In this document: positions 5,025-9,658 of the stretch, in pieces
Layout: every line of letters starts with the position of its first letter
Position numbering within the stretch: position 1 is the stretch's first letter
NCBI GenBank assembly: GCA_003244035.1
Contig: QHBV01000199.1
Coordinates: forward strand, 4,288 to 13,945
DNA from: Solirubrobacterales bacterium
GTDB taxonomy: Bacteria; Actinomycetota; Thermoleophilia; Solirubrobacterales; Solirubrobacteraceae
Direction of reading: 5' to 3'
DNA length: 9,658 bases
Translations under genes and position numbers: made by a program
Notes under the pieces: generated by a model
The model's input: only the letters and a program-made list of their open reading frames with translations
Told to the model about the DNA's origin: nothing
The model's database searches: none

Positions 5025-5673
5025 CCCCACGGCCGTAGGAGGAGAGGTAAGGCGGCAGAGGCGCTGCGCAGCGCGAATCGGGCACGGGCGCACCCGCCGC
5101 CACTCGCAGCGGCAGCTCTCCCGCCCACACGGGCAGACCGTAGTCCTCGGCGGCGTCCACCGGCGGGCCGGCGCGGATCTTGGCGGAGGCCTCATCGATC
5201 GCCAGCGCCACGACCTTGGTCGCATCCAGCTCCTGCTCACTCGGGCCGCGTGCGTCGGTCGAGTGCCCGGCGAGGGCCCGCTCGACGAGCGTCCGCATCG
5301 CCGCGAGCTTCTGCCCCCGATCGAGCACGGCGCGACCTTCGCCGAGGACCACTACGGAGCGATAGTTGAGCGAGTGGTGGAAAGCCGAGCGGGCGAGCAC
5401 GAGGCCGTCGAGCAGCGTGACCGTCAGGCACATCGGCATCCCGTCGACCAGGTCGCCGAGCAGGCGGCTGAGCGGCGAGCCGTGCAGGTAGATGCGATCC
5501 TCGTCGCGTGCATACAGCATCGGGATCACGTACGGCTGCCCATCCGAGCAGACGCCGACATGGCCGACGAGCCCTTCGTCGAGGATCGCGTCGATCGTGG
5601 CGCGGTCGTAGTGCGCGCGGCCGGCCCTACGTTTCACCGTGGTTCTGGGAGTGTTGTTATAGTACGAACTCAT
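5017..5673 (-). CDS. Pyridoxamine 5'-phosphate oxidase family protein (FMN-binding split barrel)
   Basis: A 218-aa member of the Pyridox_ox_2-like group of flavin split-barrel proteins. These bind FMN (or F420/haem in relatives) and usually have no proven substrate; true PdxH activity should not be assumed. Visible family blocks: HYDRATIDAILDEGLVGHVGV (about 21-41), GQPYVIPMLYARDEDRIYLHGS (45-66), VTLLDGLVLARSAFHHSLNYRSVVV (85-109), EASAKIRAGPPVDAAEDYGLPVWAGELPLR (161-190). Length and blocks agree with the family. ATG 5673 is the only start that keeps the first strand, and it overlaps the ATG of the divergent MocR gene. No Shine-Dalgarno is visible; a weak -10 (GATACT, 5693-5688) would give a leader of a few bases. 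Divergence from a PLP-binding MocR regulator suggests that this gene is the regulator's target and that it concerns vitamin B6 or amine metabolism (inference). Confidence 0.9.
   Translation of the reverse strand: MSSYYNNTPRTTVKRRAGRAHYDRATIDAILDEGLVGHVGVCSDGQPYVIPMLYARDEDRIYLHGSPLSRLLGDLVDGMPMCLTVTLLDGLVLARSAFHHSLNYRSVVVLGEGRAVLDRGQKLAAMRTLVERALAGHSTDARGPSEQELDATKVVALAIDEASAKIRAGPPVDAAEDYGLPVWAGELPLRVAAGAPVPDSRCAAPLPPYLSSYGRGDA
5655..5663 (+). promoter_or_regulatory. Extended -10 promoter of the MocR gene (TGT-TATAGT)
   Basis: TATAGT (5658-5663) with TG one base upstream is a near-consensus extended -10; no -35 is clear. The predicted start (about 5670-5672) falls on the MocR ATG at 5672, so the message is probably leaderless. 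The promoter lies inside the coding part of the divergent PPOX gene. Confidence 0.6.
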
Positions 5674-7021
5674 GCTTGAGCTAGGACAGTATCAAATCAC
5701 CGGCTCGACCGCCCGCGAGATCTCCGCGAGCGCGGAAGCGGTGATCCGGGAGGGCGGGCTCGGCGCCGGCGATCTCCTTCCCACCATGCGCTCGCTGGCG
5801 GAGTCGCTCGGCATCAGCCCCGCGACGGTCAACTCCGCCTACCGGATTCTCCGCCAGCGGGGATTGGTGGTCGCCGAAGGCCGGCGCGGCACTCGTGTCG
5901 CGGCCCGCCCGGCGCTACGCGCACCGGTGCGCCCATCGCAGCAGCCGAGCGCTGACATCGAGCGTTGGCGCGACCTCGCGATCGGGCTGCCCGATCCCGC
6001 GCTGCTGCCTGCGCTGCCGGCGGCGGTCGCCCAGATCGACGTCGAGGCCAGGCTCCGGTTCGCGACTCTCGACGGCCCCGACCGCGAACTGCTCGCCGTC
6101 GCGCGTGGGTCGTTTGAGCGCGACGGAATCGCGACCCACGCGATCGCGGTTGTGGCAGGCGCGCTCGACGGGATCGAGCGCATCCTGCACGCGCACCTGC
6201 GGGCGGGAGATCGGGTCGTGATCGAAGATCCCGCCTACCCGTCGATCAGGGACATCGTGCGGGCGCTGGGCCTGGTAGCTGTGCCCGTTGCGGTGGATGA
6301 ACGCGGGCTGGCTCCCGGCGCTCTGCGGGCTGCCATGAAGCAGGGAGTGCAGGCACTCGTGGTCGTGCCGCGAGCGCAGAATCCACTCGGTTCCGCGCTC
6401 GACGCAGAGCGGGTCGGGGAGCTGCGCGGTGTGCTCGACAAGTCGCCCGGGCTGTTGCTCGTCGAGGACGACCACGCCGGCGCAGTCTCCGGCGCGCCGT
6501 TCTCGACCCTGACCGATCCCGACCGGTCGCGGTGGGCGGTGATCCGCTCGGTCTCGAAGGTCCTGCACCCCGACCTGCGCCTCGCGGTGGTGGCCGGCGA
6601 CGAGGCCACGATCGCGCGTGTCGAGGGCCGCCAGGCGCTCGGGCCACGCTGGGTCAGCCACTTGCTCCAGGCGATCGCCGCGGAGATGCTGGGCGCCCCT
6701 CGATTCGGCCCGCTCTGCGCGCGAGCGGCGCACGCCTACGCCGAGCGCCGCGGGGCGCTGATCGCCGCGCTCGGAGACCGCGGGGTTGCGGCCTACGGGC
6801 GCTCAGGCTTGAACGTATGGGTACCGGTGCGCGAGGAGGCGCCAGTGGTCGGGGCCCTGCTCGACGCCGGGTGGCTGGTGCTCGCTGGCGAGAGCTTCAG
6901 GATCAAGACGGGGCCCGGCGTGCGGATCACGATCTCGACCCTGCGCGACGGCGAGGCGGAGGAGCTCGCGCGGGTAATCGCGCGGGTCGAGCACGCCGGG
7001 CGCCCGCGCCGCGCCTACTGA
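5672..7021 (+). CDS. MocR-family regulator (GntR DNA-binding domain fused to aminotransferase fold)
   Basis: 449 aa, the usual MocR length. The N-terminal GntR winged helix spans about 12-78 (LLPTMRSLAESLGISPATVNSAYRILRQRGLV). The class I/II aminotransferase-like domain runs from about 100 to 442. It has DPAYP (186-190), PRAQNPLG (233-240), the Asp pair in VEDDHAG (D266/D267, contact to the PLP ring nitrogen) and the PLP lysine K296 in SVSKVLHPDLRLA with the conserved Arg after it. PLP binding therefore looks intact. Family members sense PLP, amino acids or amines and mostly control a divergent gene, here the PPOX-family gene. The start is forced: an in-frame TAG lies 12 nt upstream and the next Met is within the helix-turn-helix. 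There is no Shine-Dalgarno; a leaderless message is likely. The gene converges on the transglycosylase with 34 bp between the stops. Confidence 0.93.
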   Translation: MLELGQYQITGSTAREISASAEAVIREGGLGAGDLLPTMRSLAESLGISPATVNSAYRILRQRGLVVAEGRRGTRVAARPALRAPVRPSQQPSADIERWRDLAIGLPDPALLPALPAAVAQIDVEARLRFATLDGPDRELLAVARGSFERDGIATHAIAVVAGALDGIERILHAHLRAGDRVVIEDPAYPSIRDIVRALGLVAVPVAVDERGLAPGALRAAMKQGVQALVVVPRAQNPLGSALDAERVGELRGVLDKSPGLLLVEDDHAGAVSGAPFSTLTDPDRSRWAVIRSVSKVLHPDLRLAVVAGDEATIARVEGRQALGPRWVSHLLQAIAAEMLGAPRFGPLCARAAHAYAERRGALIAALGDRGVAAYGRSGLNVWVPVREEAPVVGALLDAGWLVLAGESFRIKTGPGVRITISTLRDGEAEELARVIARVEHAGRPRRAY

Positions 7022-7031
7022 CCAGACGCGG

Positions 7032-7055
7032 CCCGCGCGTGCGGCGGACCGCGGG
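7032..7055. terminator. Weak hairpin between MocR and transglycosylase stops
   Basis: CCCGCG (7032-7037) can pair with CGCGGG (7050-7055) across a 12-nt loop in the 34-bp gap between convergent stops. There is no U-tract, and in DNA this GC-rich such pairing is often chance. It is the only terminator candidate there. Confidence 0.25.
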
Positions 7056-7724
7056 TTAACGGTATCCGAGCTCGGTCGCGTACGAGCGGCGGTACTCGCC
7101 CTGGACTCGAAGGACCTTCAGCACATACGCGTGCGTTTCCGGGAACGAGATGTCCGCGATCGTGAAACGATGGCCTTGGGACCGCGCAGCCGCCAGCCAG
7201 TGGCTCACGTTCGACTCGCCACCGTTGTAGGCGGCGAGCGCGAGCACCGTGCTCCCCCCGTACTCGTCGAGCAGGTAGCGCAGGTAGTAGCTGCCGTATG
7301 CGATGTTGACCTGGGGCGTGGCGAGATCCGCCGTCGTGAACGTGGTGGCACCGGAGCGACGCGCGAGAAACTCGGCCGTCTGCGGCAGGATCTGCATCAA
7401 GCCCTCCGCGCCGGCCGAGGACGGACGCGGGTCGAACTTGGTCTCGGCGTAGATCACAGCCGCGATCAAAGCCGGATCGAGGTGCTTCGCGGCGGCCTGC
7501 TGGCGGATCGTGTCCTGGTTGGAGAGCGGCAGCGAGAGGTCGTTGACCGCCTTGCGGACCGAGGGCATCCCGACCACGACCGCCACCAGCGCCAACGCGG
7601 CGGCGGCGGCCAAGATCAGCAGCCGACGCCGGCGCCGGCGCCGCGCGACGGTGTGCCTGCTCGCGGCGGTTTGCTTGCCGGCGCCCTGGCGGCTGTGTGT
7701 GGCGGTTGCCGTGGGGGGGCTCAT
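7056..7724 (-). CDS. Membrane-anchored lytic transglycosylase (SLT domain)
   Basis: A 222-aa peptidoglycan-cleaving enzyme that would cut the MurNAc-GlcNAc bond with release of a 1,6-anhydro product. A basic cytoplasmic N-terminus (1-34, ending in seven Arg) precedes one membrane segment (about 35-53), so the catalytic domain is exported and tethered. The SLT domain spans about 70-200: the catalytic Glu is E94 (IYAETKFDPRPSSAGAEGLMQILPQTA region), followed by NIAYGSYYLRYLLDEYGGS and LALAAYNGGESNV, all typical of the family. ATG 7724 overlaps the coaE TGA by 4 bp (ATGA), so translation is coupled to coaE. The start is followed by a C7 tract (7719-7713) inside codons 2-4. It is the last gene of the rpsA-coaE run visible here. 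Confidence 0.92.
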   Translation of the reverse strand: MSPPTATATHSRQGAGKQTAASRHTVARRRRRRRLLILAAAAALALVAVVVGMPSVRKAVNDLSLPLSNQDTIRQQAAAKHLDPALIAAVIYAETKFDPRPSSAGAEGLMQILPQTAEFLARRSGATTFTTADLATPQVNIAYGSYYLRYLLDEYGGSTVLALAAYNGGESNVSHWLAAARSQGHRFTIADISFPETHAYVLKVLRVQGEYRRSYATELGYR

Positions 7725-8308
7725 TCCGTCAGCATGTCAAGAACTGCCGACAACTCTGCTTCGAGCTGCTCGACACTGCCATCGTTGGTCACGACATGGG
7801 TGGCGCGTGCGGCCTTCTCCCGCTGTGAGAGCTGGCGGGCGGAGCGCGCCGCCAGGGCCCGATGCCCGCGTGCCGAGGCCCGCGCGGCTCGCAGGTCCTC
7901 CTCGGCGAGCACCGCGATCGTGGCGTCGAACGCCGCCTCCATCCCGGCTTCGAACAGCAGCGGAACCTCGACCGCCGCCGCGCGCGGCGGCGCCGAGCGC
8001 AGATCGAGTGCCTCGCGCCAGGCCATGATCCGCGCGCCGACCTGCGGCCACAGCAGCCCTTCGAGCCAGCTGCGGTCCTCCACCGTCGCGAACGCCCGAT
8101 CGGCGACCGCGGCCCGATCGACTACGCCATCGGGAGCCGCCGAGGGCCCGAGCCGCGCGATCACAGCGTCACGGACGTCCGGGGAGTCGTACAGCTCCCA
8201 TACCAACGGATCGGTCGACAGGACTGCCGCCCCGAGCCGCTCGAGCGCGGCCAGGGCTGTGGACTTGCCGGCCCCGATCCCGCCCGTGAGCCCGATGAAG
8301 GGGACCAC
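7721..8308 (-). CDS. coaE: Dephospho-CoA kinase
   Basis: CoaE phosphorylates the 3'-hydroxyl of dephospho-CoA with ATP, the last step of CoA synthesis, in the cytoplasm. The 195-aa length is normal. The P-loop GLTGGIGAGKS is at 6-16; D33 in STDPLVWELY is the expected catalytic Asp of the DAD region; VEVPLLFE (113-120) is the family signature; the lid part ARSARQLSQREKAARATHVVTNDGS (154-178) carries the RxxxQ motif. GTG 8308 is the start: it gives VPFIGLTGG and lies 9 nt after the rpsA stop. No Shine-Dalgarno stands out, in line with coupling to rpsA. The gene overlaps the transglycosylase by 4 bp at its end. Confidence 0.96.
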   Translation of the reverse strand: MVPFIGLTGGIGAGKSTALAALERLGAAVLSTDPLVWELYDSPDVRDAVIARLGPSAAPDGVVDRAAVADRAFATVEDRSWLEGLLWPQVGARIMAWREALDLRSAPPRAAAVEVPLLFEAGMEAAFDATIAVLAEEDLRAARASARGHRALAARSARQLSQREKAARATHVVTNDGSVEQLEAELSAVLDMLTE

Positions 8309-8317
8309 GCGGACCGT

Positions 8318-9658
8318 TCAGGCGGGCGGGTCCTCAGGGGGCGGGGGTGCCTCCGGTTCAGCCGGTGCCTCGGGCGCCGGTATCTCGGGCGCAGCGGGGA
8401 CCTCCGCCGGCACCTCGGGCGCGGGTGGGAGGTCGGGCTCCTCCGCCGGCATCTCGGGCGCCGCTGGGAGGTCAGGCTCCGGTGCGGGCATCTCGGGCGC
8501 GGCTGGGGTCTCGGGGTCGGCAGTGGCCATCTCGGGCACGGCTGGGAGGTCTGGCTCGGGCGCCGGGACCTCAGGCGCGGCCGGAGCGAGCTCGGCAGCG
8601 GCGTCCACCCCGGCAAACACATCCTCGGAGAGACCGAGCTCGGGCACGTCGTCGAGGTCGCTCGTGTCGGCTTCGGTCGGGGGGACGATCGGACGCACCG
8701 GGAGCACCTGTCCCTCGACGCGCTTGATCGACAGCGACAAGCGACGGCGATCGGAATCGATCTCGAGGATCTTCACCCGCACCGGATCCCCCGGCTGGAT
8801 GATCTCGCGCGGGTTCTCGACGTGATGCTGAGCCAGCTCGGAGATGTGTACCAGCCCTTCGACGCCGTCGAGGATCTCAACGAATGCACCGAACGTGACC
8901 ACCTTCGTGACGGTGCCCTCGAGCTCGTCGCCGATGTTGTACGTGTTGACGACCCGCTGCCACGGGTCCTCCTGGGTCTGCTTGAGGCCCAGCGAGATGC
9001 GCTGGCGCTGGCGGTCGATGTCCAGCACCTTGACGCTGACGGTGCTGCCGATCGAGAGGAGCTCGGAGGGATGGTTGACGTGCGACCAGGACAGCTCGGA
9101 GATGTGGATCAGGCCGTCGATCCCGTCGAGGTCCACGAATGCGCCGAAGTCGACGATGTTCGAGATCACTCCGTCGACGACCTGTCCGGGCTGGAGACGG
9201 TCGAGGATCCGCTCGCGATCCTCCTTGCGCTGCTCCTCGAGCACCGCGCGGCGGGACAGCACCACGTTGTTGCGAGAGCGATTGAGCTCGATCACCTTGC
9301 ACTCGATCGCCTGCCCCATGTACTGGTCGAGATCCGGGACACGGCGGATGTCGACGAGCGAAGCGGGTAGGAAGCCGCGAACGCCGAGGTCGATGATCAG
9401 GCCGCCCTTGACGACCTCGATCACCGCCCCCTCGACCGGTTCGCCCGATTCCGCGGCGGCTTCGATTCTGCGCCACGCCTTCTCGAAACGAGCGCGCTTC
9501 TTGGACAGGATCAAGCGGCCGTCCTGGTCCTCCTTGGTCAGGACCAGCGCGTCGACCTCCTCGCCCAGATGCACCTCCTCGCTGGGGTCGACCGACTTGC
9601 GGATCGACAGCTCGGTGGAGGGTATGACCCCCTCGGACTTGTAGCCGATGTCGACCAG
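8318..9658 (-). CDS. rpsA: 30S ribosomal protein S1 (start lies beyond the right edge)
   Basis: S1 binds mRNA on the 30S subunit and helps translation initiation. The visible 446 residues are in one frame up to the window edge, so the true start is outside; GTG 9574 is internal. There are four S1 (OB-fold) repeats: a partial one at 9658-9470 (LVDIGYKSEGVIPSTEL ...), one at about 9450-9240 (GAVIEVVKGGLIIDLG ...), one at about 9200-8960 (DGVISNIVDFGAFVDLDGIDGLIHISELSW ...) and one at about 8930-8705 (EGTVTKVVTFGAFVEILDGVEGLVHISEL ...). The four-repeat form is usual for actinobacteria. After the last repeat comes a long Pro/Glu/Ala-rich tail of about 125 residues, part of which is a 13-residue tandem repeat. 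The coaE gene starts 9 nt after the stop. Confidence 0.96.
   Translation of the reverse strand: MVDIGYKSEGVIPSTELSIRKSVDPSEEVHLGEEVDALVLTKEDQDGRLILSKKRARFEKAWRRIEAAAESGEPVEGAVIEVVKGGLIIDLGVRGFLPASLVDIRRVPDLDQYMGQAIECKVIELNRSRNNVVLSRRAVLEEQRKEDRERILDRLQPGQVVDGVISNIVDFGAFVDLDGIDGLIHISELSWSHVNHPSELLSIGSTVSVKVLDIDRQRQRISLGLKQTQEDPWQRVVNTYNIGDELEGTVTKVVTFGAFVEILDGVEGLVHISELAQHHVENPREIIQPGDPVRVKILEIDSDRRRLSLSIKRVEGQVLPVRPIVPPTEADTSDLDDVPELGLSEDVFAGVDAAAELAPAAPEVPAPEPDLPAVPEMATADPETPAAPEMPAPEPDLPAAPEMPAEEPDLPPAPEVPAEVPAAPEIPAPEAPAEPEAPPPPEDPPA
8414..8576. repeat. 39-bp tandem repeats encoding the 13-residue repeats of the S1 tail
   Basis: The block CTCGGGC recurs at 8414, 8453, 8492 and 8531 and, as CTCAGGC, at 8570, each exactly 39 bp apart; one shorter 30-bp step leads to 8384. 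In protein this is four diverged copies of PEMPAPEPDLPAA-like units (13 aa). Period and frame are kept while single residues vary, so the repeat is under some protein-level constraint or is still expanding and contracting by slippage. Confidence 0.85.

Noticed and set aside
5025..5240. Longer start (to 5240) for the 116-aa protein
   Set aside because: The extra N-terminal residues are Arg/Trp/Pro-rich shadow sequence inside the PPOX gene; the ATG at 5024 overlapping the PPOX stop is far more natural.
5017..5673. Annotation of the PPOX-family gene as pdxH
   Set aside because: The sequence blocks match the broader split-barrel group, not the specific PdxH signature; substrate and reaction cannot be told from sequence.
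7713..7719. Second C7/G7 run, just after the transglycosylase start, as a phase-variable switch
   Set aside because: Here the ATG is already in frame and fixed by overlap with coaE; one homopolymer of 7 is expected now and then in such GC-rich DNA.
7131..8825. Long plus-strand open frame (564 codons)
   Set aside because: It is the GC-rich shadow of transglycosylase, coaE and rpsA; its Gly/Ala/Ser repeats are the opposite strand of the S1 tail repeats.

Overview
The window is high-GC bacterial DNA, most probably from an actinobacterium of the Thermoleophilia/Solirubrobacterales type. This rests on the GC-rich codon use, GTG/TTG starts, promoters with apparently leaderless starts, the style of the conserved proteins (a pyridoxamine-oxidase-like protein followed by a short GNAT-like hypothetical) and the minus-strand housekeeping run uvrB ... 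lytic transglycosylase, coaE, rpsA. The class assignment is inference and was not checked against any database.

Layout. 1-929 (minus): the N-terminal 309 codons of UvrB, running off the left edge. 930-1055: a divergent intergenic region with a 19-bp palindrome and a 7-4-7 direct repeat. 1056-3204 (plus): a two-component pair, an OmpR/PhoB-type response regulator (RR1) and a membrane histidine kinase. 3205-3330: a promoter region with a second copy of the direct repeat, feeding a small exported protein of unknown function (3331-3696). 3697-3821: a perfect 17-bp stem between convergent genes. 3822-4523 (minus): a second OmpR-type regulator (RR2) with a degenerate receiver; its leader holds an RNA hairpin, a C7 tract and a third copy of the direct repeat. 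4674-5673 (minus): a translationally coupled pair, a 116-aa hypothetical and a pyridoxamine-5'-phosphate-oxidase-family protein. 5672-7021 (plus): a MocR-type (GntR-aminotransferase) regulator, divergent from that pair with overlapping ATG codons. 7056-9658 (minus): lytic transglycosylase, coaE and most of rpsA, tightly packed. No gene-free stretch exceeds about 150 bases.

How it works together. The housekeeping genes at both ends share one strand. The central block (about 1.0-7.0 kb) looks like two regulatory modules set between them. Module 1 is RR1, the kinase, the small exported protein and RR2. Three promoters in it carry the same arrangement: TCAT, then TCAT exactly 11 bp later, then a -10-like hexamer after exactly 10 bp. 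They lie upstream of RR1, the exported protein and RR2. I infer a self-regulating envelope-sensing circuit in which RR1 drives its own operon, an exported effector or sensor protein, and a phosphorylation-impaired paralogue that could compete for the same boxes. Module 2 is the MocR regulator with its probable PLP/FMN-related divergent target. The right-hand operon is ordinary: ribosomal protein S1, CoA synthesis and a cell-wall lytic enzyme.

No tRNA, rRNA, CRISPR array or insertion sequence was seen.
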